Source of the DNA: Phymatolithon calcareum
Lineage: Eukaryota; Rhodophyta; Florideophyceae; Hapalidiales
NCBI GenBank assembly: GCA_977006965.1
Contig: OZ345370.1
Coordinates: 2,294,001 to 2,358,000, forward strand
Length of the DNA stretch: 64,000 nucleotides
Direction of reading: 5' to 3'
The position numbers and the translations under genes were made by a program. The notes beneath the pieces are model-generated. The model worked only from the letters and a program-made list of their open reading frames with translations. It was not told where the DNA came from and searched no databases. This document shows positions 10,812 through 20,178 of this stretch, in pieces (the first letter of the stretch is position 1; the number at the start of each line of letters is the position of its first letter).

Positions 10812-11237
10812 GATTGATAGCGGAAGACGGAGAGTTCTTCATGCTCCCTCCTGCGTTGCAAGAGTTTCAGTAATTACCGGATGGTGCATTTATGCGGGGA
10901 ACATGGCATAGGCGCAGACGGAGTCCTCGTAGACAATAAAGAAGGTGAGGCAAAAGTAATGTTGGCTTTGCCACGCTTCCGAGAAAGGCGACAAATCGCG
11001 CTTGGCTGAAATTGTATAATCGTGTAAATCAAGGCATACAGAGCGAGCCGTGGCGGAACGCTCGCAAATCAGATGGTATACATCGGCACTCCATCACAGC
11101 GTCTCCGCCATAACTTACCTCAGTTATCAATGGGGTCTCCATGAGCACTATCACTGAAAATGGGGAAGTAGGTTCTGAAAGGCATCTTTGAATAATGTTA
11201 TTCGCCAATCACATTCGTCCGTCAACGCGCTTGCAGC

Positions 11238-11287
11238 AGATTGTTCGACAATAACCTAGGTTATTGTCGAACAATCTACAGCTGTAG
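11238..11287. repeat. 40-bp perfect palindrome plus 12-bp palindrome
   Basis: 11238-11277 is a perfect palindrome (arm AGATTGTTCGACAATAACCT, centre CCTAGG). CTACAGCTGTAG follows at 11276-11287. The sister sequence at about 16240 has a single arm (TTTTTCGACAATAACG) and no mirror copy. Confidence 0.9.
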
Positions 11288-11371
11288 GTTATTGACGAAC
11301 AACATATTATGTTAACCGCTAAAAAATTCATGATTAGCGCAAATTCTACGCACATACTATCTCCATACTTC

Positions 11372-11902
11372 TTTCTTTCTTTATGCAGGTTTCGGAGTTG
11401 TCCTGGAACAACTCCCCATCCTTACGGCTACAGTAGACTTTAACAGATACGAGTGGTACTTGATGTCACAACAGCTCAAAGCCGCACAAAGTGCAGAGCT
11501 TCGGGGATCTTAACATCTAAATCTCTACGCAGCCAATCCTCAGCCCCTATCCTTCAAAGGGATGACCCGGGTTGGAAACGATTTAGGATGCTCAAGATAG
11601 CTGGTCATCTCGTTACCTTCTTTCATCTTCTTTTGTTCTCTCTTCCAGCTTCCTTGAGCATTGCGGCACACCACTCAGGGCGGAATCCATGTACTACCAA
11701 ACAATTAGAAGGTGATAGTCTTCTCCCATGGAGAGGCCGGAGCACAGCTCTTTCCATTTCAAAAAACCCTGCATTGGAGCGGGGAAAAATTCCTGACTCT
11801 GCTCTTGTCTCCTTCCTGTGACGCACATAGCCGGCCTGTATCAAATCCGCTTAAATTCGCAAGATTTCTTCGAAATCCAATGACGGCGGGGGTTGAGTCT
11901 GG
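11372..11902 (-). mobile_element. 531-bp retroposed insertion with 13-bp duplication
   Basis: The segment is absent from sister units and is bounded by direct copies of ATCTCCATACTTC (11359-11371 and 11903-11915). Its left end reads TTTCTTTCTTTA, which on the minus strand is an A-rich 3' tail. There are no terminal inverted repeats. A long target duplication plus an A-rich tail is the signature of target-primed reverse transcription (SINE, processed transcript or truncated LINE). The source transcript is not recognised; a 122-codon ORF on the plus strand (11453-11821) is probably chance. Confidence 0.65.
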
Positions 11903-11997
11903 ATCTCCATACTTCATACCAGTTTGAGTCAATGTTGAATGTCTGCTTCGTGACTTCCACTTTACTGGAGCTTTACACTCATCACTTTAGCGACATG

Positions 11998-12842
11998 TGC
12001 CTTACCGCGTTCCCCGTCGCACCCCATCACCACATCCGGTCCGGCGACCGCTCCCCCATTTCACAGCGACCCTGTTCTAGTCGCCGAAACCTCGCAGCGG
12101 CGTTCACGTCGCGGTCGCAAGCGCGCCCGTGTCCTCTCCGACACTGTCGCCCCTTGCGACACCCCCACCTCCGACGAAAATGACTACGAATCCGTAAGCA
12201 CCGATCTCCATTTCTGCGCGAAACGCAGCTCCTCCGCACCGTGGCCCGTCATCGACCACTCCCCCAGCGCCATCCGTCTGCCACCAGCAACTCCGAGCCC
12301 GTCGACGCCGTAGCAAGCGGTCTGGAAAAGCACTCTTCTGCGGAACGTCCGCTCATGGAGGTGAATCGCGTATGGAGTATTATATCTGCTCTCCCATGGC
12401 AGAGCACTTCGACGACCTATCGCTCACCGAATCTGTTCCAAAACCGCAGGATTCTGCACGCGCTTTCGAGGCGCAGTTTTATATTATGCCAGGCCCATCT
12501 GGGCGCAACGCCCATGCCGGCGTTTGACCCCGACGAAAAACTTCCCACCGCATGCGTGGAAGAAGTCGAACTGTCGAGGGAGCCCGACCGAAACGCAAGA
12601 GCGACTGCAGAGTCGCGTGTGAGAGTTGCGGCGGCGCATGTGAGGGACATGTGTGAAGGGGGCATGGAAGCGTTGCAAATGTGTGTGCGAATTTTGTGCA
12701 GCATATTGATACACATGTCGGGGACGAACAAATGGAGAGGGAGAGAGGACGGAAGGGGAAAAGAAAGGTGGGGGTGGATGGAGGAAGTCTTATGAGACGA
12801 CGACGGATGCGATTGCCATGGTACGTTTAAAGAAATGTCGTC
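11998..12842 (+). pseudogene. B2: broken TLS1/C9orf78-like copy
   Basis: Nucleotide-level copy of B5 in which the frame shifts several times. The region coding for FHSDPVLVAETS is in one frame, the segment from about 12520 (MPAFDPDEKLPTACVEEVEL, RNARATAESRVRVAA) in another, and an early stop removes the basic C-terminus. It is closer to B3 than to B5, so B2 and B3 duplicated after they were already defective, or share conversion. Confidence 0.75.
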
Positions 12843-13244
12843 GGTGATTCAGGCTTTGGTCATGGGTAGGAGTGATTGCCTGGTCTTGCTCCTCCGACTT
12901 GGATGAGCTTGGCTAATGCAGACGGAGGTAACTTGTTTACGGTGTGCTGTCATTTGGGTGATCCGATTTCAACAGTGCATTGTGCGACGAAGTCATGTTT
13001 GTTAGTTGAGCGTGTGGCATGATGCAGCATCTGGAATCCCGGTCGAAGCTCAATTAGTGTTTTGCCAATAAGTGATGCAAAATGGACATCGTCGCCGGTC
13101 CTTGTGGCGAAAGGTGGAAACTTTATCGTAGGGTTGACATCCCCCCTTTTTCTTTGCTATCTACAAATACAGCTTCTCACAGATAAACCGTTATCGCTGC
13201 AGCCTCTGTCTGCGACATGGGATTGCATTAGACACGCCTTGTGT

Positions 13245-14672
13245 TCACTTCCCCTCTATCGGCCTAAGGTCTGCAGGAACACATTTCTTTTTGTTGGCAG
13301 GTCCTACATGGAGAAGGTCAGGTCCCGTCTCGTATATGCCGATCTCAGCAAGCACATCAGGGGCAGCACAGCGCCCTTCATTGATATGTTCAAAAGCTAA
13401 AATCTTCGACAACCCATCAATGGTATTCACACTAAGGTCGATCTTACCGCCCCCGTTTCTTCGAAAACATATGCTCACCGCCACTGCGTATGTAATGAGG
13501 GCAACTGCTGCGACAATTACCGCGCCAGCAATGCAAATGGAATACACACTAAGTTCGGTGGCCAGTTGGTCACCCACATGCAGGGCAATATGGAACGGAT
13601 TTCTGTCCGTAGTGGCAGAATAATGATACTTGAGAATGGTGGCTATGGTGGTTATCACTGACGTACCTTCATGCGAAGGCTCCTCGTTTAAGAGGTCGTA
13701 ATCCCGATGCCAATGCACATGTGAGATATTCAGCTTCATCCTGATTGCCCTTGTCCGGGTGTACAGACGCACAGTCGAAGATCCGTTGGGTAGCCGCTGT
13801 TGGAAGTAAGAAAACTTCAAGCTGAAAACCGCCTGTCCATGTTGCTCGAATATGAACAAGCAATTTACTGCGCGTCTGGCGTCATGGAAATCCTGTCGAG
13901 GTATACAAAACCCAGTTACGAATTTGGCGTTTCCATTAAACGGTTTTTTGTCCATTGTGGTGATTTCCTTAATGCGTGCAATGGATCTCACCGGCAAAGA
14001 GTCAATGCCCAACGCGAGGTTTCCAGCTTTGATTTGAAACTTGGCGCCGTCTGTCATCGGTTCAAGATCGGTTCTTGGCCCAAGTAATTCTCCAGTGATA
14101 AGTGTTTCATTCTTTCTTGTCGATATCCCGTCGAGGCAAACACTGCCTTCTCTTTGCACATGAAGACTTGTTAACCGTGGTGTCGCGTATGTCAAGTTGA
14201 AGACAGGCTTGAATACCGTGAATCTTCGATTATCGTTACTGACTTGTATGCATTTTATCAAGACGCGGCTATTCATCCGAGCGTACAGCCTGCCATAAGA
14301 TGATCCGAACTTATATCCGTCTGCAACAGATCCGACTTCCAGTTGTGAGTGCAGCGTCCTCGTCTCGTATACTCCTTGTTTTGTACCGTCAATTCCCAGA
14401 TTTATCACCAGGAAGCTCACCAACAAGGCAGTCCTTAAAAATATGAACAATTTGGACTGCATTCCATGTGCCAATAACCCGGTCCCGACAAAGGGTATCT
14501 TCGACTCTTTTATCAGGATCTTTTTGCCAGACTCTATGTCCTTCGTCAAGTGGTGATTGTGGATTCTTAGCAGCGCAAACTCAATAGCCCATAGCGCAAC
14601 CAATTCAATGAAGAACCATACAAGTGTGTTAGTTACACTGGACCTTATGGGTATCACTACGCTTCCCCTCAT
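13245..14672 (-). CDS. A4: three-TM membrane protein of the tandem family
   Basis: 475 aa from the family start (MRGSVVIPIRSS at 14672). The frame is open upstream as far as 15095, but that part is hAT-element sequence and flank, so it is not used. Ends at HVGPANKK...RPIEGK, slightly shorter than A1/A2. All four ectodomain cysteines are kept (KCIQV, SVCLDG, GFCIPR, AVNCLF), while the ectodomain has several small indels (NATPRLTSLHV-type region and the SHVHWHRDYDLLNEEPS region). A hAT element sits 164 bp upstream of the start and may have displaced the promoter. Confidence 0.75.
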   Translation of the reverse strand: MRGSVVIPIRSSVTNTLVWFFIELVALWAIEFALLRIHNHHLTKDIESGKKILIKESKIPFVGTGLLAHGMQSKLFIFLRTALLVSFLVINLGIDGTKQGVYETRTLHSQLEVGSVADGYKFGSSYGRLYARMNSRVLIKCIQVSNDNRRFTVFKPVFNLTYATPRLTSLHVQREGSVCLDGISTRKNETLITGELLGPRTDLEPMTDGAKFQIKAGNLALGIDSLPVRSIARIKEITTMDKKPFNGNAKFVTGFCIPRQDFHDARRAVNCLFIFEQHGQAVFSLKFSYFQQRLPNGSSTVRLYTRTRAIRMKLNISHVHWHRDYDLLNEEPSHEGTSVITTIATILKYHYSATTDRNPFHIALHVGDQLATELSVYSICIAGAVIVAAVALITYAVAVSICFRRNGGGKIDLSVNTIDGLSKILAFEHINEGRCAAPDVLAEIGIYETGPDLLHVGPANKKKCVPADLRPIEGK

Positions 14673-14835
14673 GATTGATAACGGAAGACAGAGAGTCCTT
14701 CGTGGTCTCTCCTGAGTTGCGAGTGTTGCAGTAATACCGGATAGTGCATTTATACTGGGAACATGCCATAGTCGCACACGGAATCCTTGTAAACAATGAA
14801 GAAGATGAAGCAAAAGTAATGTTGGCTCTGCCACG

Positions 14836-15483
14836 CAGGCCTTGGGAGCAATATATTGTAGTTTTACTGGGACATGAAGCTGATGAGCAATAGGTATTGC
14901 CAATAGCTCCCTTCCGCCAATAACTACGGCAGTATGCTTGAATCTACCAATATCCCTATTGCTATTGGATTCATTTGAAACGAGAGCAAAAATGCCGAGG
15001 TAATGCGACCCATTTTTGGTCCAAGCATCATGCATCACAGCACCACGAGTGTTTTTGAGGTCATTCCTCACGCCAATTTCGACCAGTTCCACCAACTTAA
15101 AACCGTATCCCGAAATGGTTTGATAGAAATCTTCTCATCCACCTTACTGAAGTCACGAGCAGGCCTTGGGAGCAATATATTGTAGTTTTATTTGAACATG
15201 AAGCTGATGAGCAATAGGTATTGCCAATAGCTCCCTTCCGCCAATAACTACGGCAGTATGCTTGAATCTACCAATATCCCTATTGCTATTGGATTCATTT
15301 GAAACGAGAGCGAAAATGCCGAGGTAATGCGACCCATTTTTGGTCCAAGCATCATGCATCACAGCACCACGAGTGTTTTTGAGGTCATTCCTCGCGCCAA
15401 TTTCGACCAGTTCCACCAACTTAAAACCGTATCCCGAAATGGTTTGATAGAAATCTTCTCATCCACCTTACTGAAGTCACGAG
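14836..15483. repeat. 324-bp tandem duplication inside the hAT element
   Basis: 14836-15159 and 15160-15483 are near-identical direct copies (differences near 14870/15194 and a few single bases). Each copy starts with the hAT left TIR sequence CAGGCCTTGGGAGC and carries the transposase-like fragment. Because each copy includes a TIR, the element has two potential left ends. Confidence 0.95.
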
Positions 15484-16010
15484 AGCGCGGGTTCTCAACT
15501 TAAGATATTGGTAGAGAAAGAGAGATGATGACATCAATGTACTGGTACATAGCCTTTTCGCGAGCAGTAGTAGATAGTGTTGACTCCAAGTACGACGAAA
15601 TGTGTCGAGTACTATCCCGGTTCGTTTCGTCTTTCATGCACGTGCAATACATCTCGAACAATTTGTTCTCATCTCCACCTGCAACGCACGATAACAGGTG
15701 CGAGTACGGGTTCCTCCACCCGGTGCCTTTCTCGAATGATACTGTAGGTACGGAATTTTTGCAATAACTTCCGCGGGGCCAGGAAAAGACTGTCTGACTT
15801 GAGCAGAACGATAGCGTAGAAACATGACACTATCCTCCACGTTAATAGCCTGTTTGGGACGAAATTTTACGTATCACGCTGAGCAATCAATAGATCTAGA
15901 ACTCTGCCGCTTACAAATACGTATTCCAATAGAAACTGATCAAGGAATAATATTGAAATACCAGTATATTGCAGTATATTGCTATTGCAGTATATTGCTC
16001 CCGAGGCCTG
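14836..16010 (-). mobile_element. hAT-family DNA transposon, non-autonomous, 1175 bp
   Basis: Terminal inverted repeats: left CAGGCCTTGGGAGCAATATA, right its near-perfect mirror ending GCTCCCGAGGCCTG at 16010. Flanked by an exact 8-bp target duplication CTGCCACG (14828-14835 and 16011-16018). The sister unit at about 10970 shows the empty site (TTTGCCACGCTTCCGAG). Eight-base TSDs and CAG-type ends are the hAT signature. A short minus-strand reading frame (VRNDLKNTRGAVMHDAWTKN...HYLGIFALV) resembles the hAT transposase block around the first catalytic Asp (D-x-W-T...H-Y). The rest of the transposase is missing. Confidence 0.88.
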
Positions 16011-16018
16011 CTGCCACG

Positions 16019-16395
16019 CTTCCGACAAGGGCGACGTATCACGCTTGGCTGAAATTGCATAATCGTGTATATCCAGGCATAAAGAGAGAGTCGTGGCTGA
16101 ATGCTAGCAAATCAGATGGTGTATTGTATCGGCACGTTATCACAGACGTCTACCGCAGTTATCAATGGGTCTCCATGAGCACTATCACGAAAGATGGGGA
16201 AGTTATTCGCCAATCACTTTCAACCGCCAACGCGCTTGCAGCTAATTTTTCGACAATAACGTAACCGCTAACAAATTCATGATTCGCGCAAATTCTACGC
16301 ACAAACGATCTCAATTATTCTACCAGTTTGAGTCAATGTTGAAAGGCTTCTTGGTGACTTCCACTTTAGGTTTAAACTCATCACTTTAGCGACAT
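16019..16395. other. conserved A4/B3 intergenic DNA
   Basis: No gene. This is the continuation of the A-upstream region displaced by the hAT insertion; it matches 10970-11330 and 26050-26380, including CCATGAGCACTATCAC and AACCGCTAACAAATTCATGA. It leads into the B3 start region. Confidence 0.5.
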
Positions 16396-17235
16396 GTGCC
16401 TCACCGCGTTCCCCGTTGCACCCCATCACCACATCCGGTCCGGCGACCGCTCCCCCATTTCACAGCGACCCTGTTCTAGTCGCCGAAACCTCGCAGCAGC
16501 GTTCACGTCGCGGTCGTAAGCGCGCCCGTGTGCTCTCCGACACTGTCGCCCCTTGCGACACCCCCACCTCCGACGAAAATGACTGCGAATTCGTAAGCAC
16601 CGATCTCCATTTTCTGCGCGAAGCACAGCTCCTCCGCACCGTGGTCCGTCATCGACCACTCCCCCAGCGCCGTCCGTCTGTCGCGTGCACCTCCGAGCAT
16701 GCTAACTCCGTAGCAATCGGTCTGCAACAGCACTCTTCTGCGGAGCTTTCCGTTCATGGAGGCGAAGCGCGTATGGCGTATTACATCTCCTCTGCGATGG
16801 CAAAGCCATTCGACGACCCATCGCTCACAGAATCTGTTCCAAATCCGCAGGATTCTGCACGCGCTTTCGAGGCGCAGTTGTATATTATGCCCGCCCACCC
16901 GGGCGCGACGCCCATGGCGGCGTTTGACCCCGACGAATAACTTCCCACCGCATGCGTGGAAGAGGTCGAACTGTCGAGGGAGCCCGTCCGAAACGCAAGA
17001 GCGACTGCAGAGTCGCGTGTGAGAGTTGCGGCGGCGCATGTGAGGGACATGTGTGAAGGGAGTATGGAAGCGTTGCAAATGTGTGTGCGAATTTTATGCA
17101 GCATATTGATACACATGTCGGGGACGAGCAAATGGAAAGGGAGAGAGGACGGAAGGGGAAAAGAAAGGTGGGGGTGGAGGGAAGAAGTCTTATGAGACGA
17201 CGGCGGATGCGATTGCCATGGTACGTTTAAAGAAA
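16396..17235 (+). pseudogene. B3: broken TLS1/C9orf78-like copy
   Basis: Open in one frame from about 16416 (FHSDPVLVAETSQQ...) through DENDCEFVSTDLHFLREAQLL, MAYYISSAMAKPFDDPSL and AFEAQLYIMPAHPGA, but a TAA after AFDPDE (16938-16940) truncates it. The downstream VEEVELSREPVRNARATAES segment and the FKEML-type end are out of frame or stopped. It has 174 codons of the N-terminal part. Very similar to B2. Confidence 0.75.
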
Positions 17236-17639
17236 TGTTGTCAGTGATTCAGGCTTTGGTCATGGGTAGGAGTGATTGACCGGTCGTGCTCCTCCGACTT
17301 GGATGAGCTTGGCTAATGAAGACGGAGGTAACTTGTTTACGGTGTGCTGTCATTTGGGCGATCCGGTTTCAACAGTGCATTGTGCGACGAAGTCATGTTT
17401 GTTAGTTGAGCGCGTGGCATGATGCAGCATCTGAAATCTCGGTCGAAGCTCAATTAGTGTTTTGCCAATAAGTGATGCAAAATGGACATCATAGCCAGTC
17501 TTTGTGGCCAAAGGTGGATGCTTTATCGTAGGGTTGACATCCCCTTTTTCTTTACTATTTACAAATACAGCTCCTCACAGATAAACCGTTATCGTTGCAG
17601 CCTCTGTCTGTGACATGGGATTGCATTAGACACACCCTG

Positions 17640-18618
17640 CGTGCACTTCCCCTCTATCGGCCTAAGGTCTGCAGGAAGTACCTCACTGAACTTGAATACA
17701 ATAATTTATTGCTTCTGCGTTCAACAATAAATTATTTATTCTCGACACTTTTCGAGAAAAGAATAAAAATAAATAAATAATTCCAATGCTTTGGCAGGAA
17801 CACAAATCTTTTTGTTGGCAGGTCCGACATGGAGAAGGTCAGACCCCGTCTCGTATATGCCGATCTCAGCAAGCACATCAGGGGCAGCACAGCGCCCTTC
17901 ATTGATATATTCAAAAGCTAAAATCTTCGACAACCCATCAATGGTATTCACACTAAGATCGATCTTAGCGTCGCCGTTTCTTCTCCAATATCTGGTCGCC
18001 ACTGTCAATGTAATGAAAGCAAATGCTGCGACAAATACCGCGCCAGCAATGAAGACAGAGTGCATGCTAATGTCGGTGGCCAGTTGGTCACCCACATGCA
18101 CGGCGATATCGAACGGCTTTCTGTCCATAGTGGCAGAATAATGAAACCTGAGAATGATGCCTATCATTGGCACAACTTGCTCTGAGGCAACCACAAGTTG
18201 CAGGCGTTGAGCTATATCAATATGTACTTCCTTACTCAGAGAGACATTCAGATTCATCCATACGGACCTTGCCCGAGTGCCTAGTCTCATAGCCGAAGAT
18301 CCGTTGGGCAGCGACCAAAGGTTATTGCGCCAAGAATACTTCACGCTGAAAACAGCCTGTCCACGTTGCTCGAGTATGAAAAAGCAATTCACTGCTTGTC
18401 CTCGTTTCTTAGAATCTTGGATGTCACTTGGCTCCCGAGGTGATCAAAATCCAGTTACCAACTTGGCGTTCCCATTCAACGGTTTTCTGTCCAATGTAGT
18501 GACTTCCGTAATTCGTGCAAGGTATCCCGCTGGCAAAATGTCAATGCCCAGCCTGCGATTATCAGTTTTGATTCGAAAGGGGACGCCGTCTTTCAACGGT
18601 TGACCATCGGGTCCATCC
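17640..18618 (-). pseudogene. A5 C-terminal part, disrupted
   Basis: Encodes the second half of an A-family protein: the ectodomain from about DGPDGQPLKDG to the third TM (SVFIAGAVFVAAFAFITLTV) and the tail. Three lesions: a nonsense codon at about 18441-18443, where the conserved cysteine TGC of GFCSPR reads TGA; the 118-bp insertion in the tail; and the gypsy insertion at 18618/25281 that separates it from its N-terminal half. Without the insertions it would be collinear with A6. Confidence 0.9.
17676..17793. mobile_element. 118-bp AT-rich insertion in A5 with GCAGG duplication
   Basis: Relative to A4 and A6, 118 bp are inserted between two copies of GCAGG (17671-17675 and 17794-17798). 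The insert contains AATAATTTATTG ... CAATAAATTATT inverted arms. It replaces the normal A5 C-terminus with an unrelated short tail. Five-base duplication without long TIRs; class undetermined. Confidence 0.75.
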
Positions 18619-18829
18619 TGTGGCAACTAGGGGAAAACCTAGTTGTAGGAAAGTGCGGTAGCGGTTTATTTGGGGTTCTCCCGCCCTCTGGACTATGTAG
18701 CCGTCGGGCGGAATAATCTGGAGACTCTAACATATGATCTAACTCTCAGCCGACAAGCGGCGCGCTTATGACAGGCGCGCTCGTCTGGCTGCTGTAACGG
18801 TACAATGTTTGTACGCATACCGTGTCTGA

Positions 18830-20039
18830 GGCCCAGTCTATACCGCAACAAATTTGATCATGTTCATGTTGGCTTATCATAGGATTTTTATCATAGCAAC
18901 AAATTTGCTGCGGCGGTCTATACCGAAACCGGCACTTTGTTCGCCAAACGTGTTCACCATTCCCGCCCTTTTCGATAAGCAGAAAGCTTGATGAGGGATT
19001 TTGTCGTACTGGGGTAATACCACAACCGATGACATTTCGTTCACACCGAAAACCAATCCTCTGAAAGGGCATCATCCGTTCCTAAGGCTCTCCTTTCTCC
19101 GAAGGACCACTCCTACTGCAGGAAAAGAGTTTGGGCTTCCGTCCAATCTCTTTGTTTGGTCATTAGTGCCTGATCATCGAAGGCTGAGCAAGTTGCGTTC
19201 TCGTTGGTTTTGGCTATCGAACCTTTGATCGCCTGGGAGCACTCAAGACTTATGGAGCCTTCTCAAAGCGGTGTTCCTCCTGTCGGTAGTTCCGAAAGTA
19301 CTGACAGTACAGCTACATCCGCGAGAGTTAGTGCACTTGCAGCACTCTTGCCGGGCCCAACATTCAACACGGTAGCGAGGGCGGGCTCCAATCTACAAAA
19401 TGCATCTCTTGCAGGCGTGCAAGTTGCAGACATAGTGCAGTCGGCCTCTCCGACAGGGCGGAACGAAAGTCAAGCAGGGGCCTCTCTATCTACTTCGCTT
19501 GACCGGCGATCACTTCTTGCAGTGGGACCGCTGCTGCTTCGTATCTTTGATGATGAACGAATTCGAGCATTGCTGCGCGTAACAGAGGAGCGCGAAGCTT
19601 CTTCTGAGAGAATGATCGATGCAGCAACAGTTACGAATGCACATGCGGCCTTAGCCGTCTTAGATATAGCCCCTCGAAGGCCGACATTGGCGACCACTGT
19701 TGCCTTCGACGAAACGTTGATGTCGGTAGCAGTGCAGTGTCCCGTGCTGTAGTGTATTAGTTTTTCCTGAATCGTCGGAGGGGGTTCGATAGGGCTATTC
19801 CCGCGGAAAGTGGTCATCTGGAGCCAATGACCGATCGAGAGTATGAAAAAACCAACAAACACACAAAGTTAACCTCTTTCCCGGAAATAAAAGGTTGTCG
19901 AATTTGTTCGCTCGGCGGATGTCGGCATGTTGGATGCAAGCATTTCTACGCTGTGCTGTAGCCAATGGCATTCGCAGATTCAATTTCGCTATGATAAAAA
20001 AACCCCAACATGAACATTTGTTGCGGTATAGACTGGGCC
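18830..20039. mobile_element. 1210-bp TIR element in the LTR (PIF/Harbinger-like by TSD)
   Basis: Perfect terminal inverted repeats of 24 bp beginning GGCCCAGTCTATACCGCAAC at 18830 and mirrored at the right end (20016-20039), with further subterminal mirror sequence GTTCATGTTGG. Flanked by a 3-bp TGA duplication (18827-18829, 20040-20042) whose removal restores the LTR. Three-base TSDs with G/C-rich ends fit PIF/Harbinger better than other superfamilies, but no transposase is present, so the class is inferred. GGTCTATACCG recurs inside near 18920. Confidence 0.8.
19204..19752 (+). CDS. ORF inside the 1.2-kb TIR element, unknown
   Basis: 182 codons, Ala/Ser/Thr-rich with a more regular C-terminal part (LLLRIFDDERIRALLRVTEE...). 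No DDE motif, no zinc finger, no recognised family. Harbinger elements often carry a second, Myb/trihelix-like protein, but I see no tryptophan-spaced Myb repeat, so this cannot be claimed. It may simply be captured DNA. Confidence 0.35.
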   Translation: MVLAIEPLIAWEHSRLMEPSQSGVPPVGSSESTDSTATSARVSALAALLPGPTFNTVARAGSNLQNASLAGVQVADIVQSASPTGRNESQAGASLSTSLDRRSLLAVGPLLLRIFDDERIRALLRVTEEREASSERMIDAATVTNAHAALAVLDIAPRRPTLATTVAFDETLMSVAVQCPVL

Positions 20040-20178
20040 TGAAGGTGCCTTGACCCTTTGTACCGGGATCTAAGTAAGGATTACTCTACAGTCACCCCCT
20101 CCTAAGAAAGGGACAAGGCTGCTTTGGCTTTGGCGACCAAAGATTTTGGTGTCGATTTGCGTGCAAGTGAGAGCTGCA

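Larger units (their letters stand above)
10812..11997. other. A3/B2 divergent intergenic region
   Basis: No gene. About 10812-11358 is conserved with the DNA upstream of A4 and A5 (for example the CATGAGCACTATCAC segment at about 11142, 16177 and 26243) and probably contains the divergent promoters. It holds a 40-bp perfect palindrome (11238-11277) and a 531-bp foreign insertion (11372-11902). Confidence 0.6.
18619..20090 (-). repeat. Gypsy-1 3' LTR, split by a 1210-bp TIR element
   Basis: LTR sequence is 18619-18829 plus 20043-20090. Together with one TGA this is 259 bp, the same as the 5' LTR at 25022-25280. It starts with a short stem-loop AACTAGG...CCTAGTT. Confidence 0.95.

Noticed and set aside
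11453-11821. 122-codon ORF in the retroposed insertion
   Set aside because: Lies opposite the likely sense strand (A-tail on minus) and shows no domain.
14673-15095. 140-codon N-terminal extension of A4
   Set aside because: It is open by chance: the sequence is hAT element and upstream spacer, and no other A copy has it.
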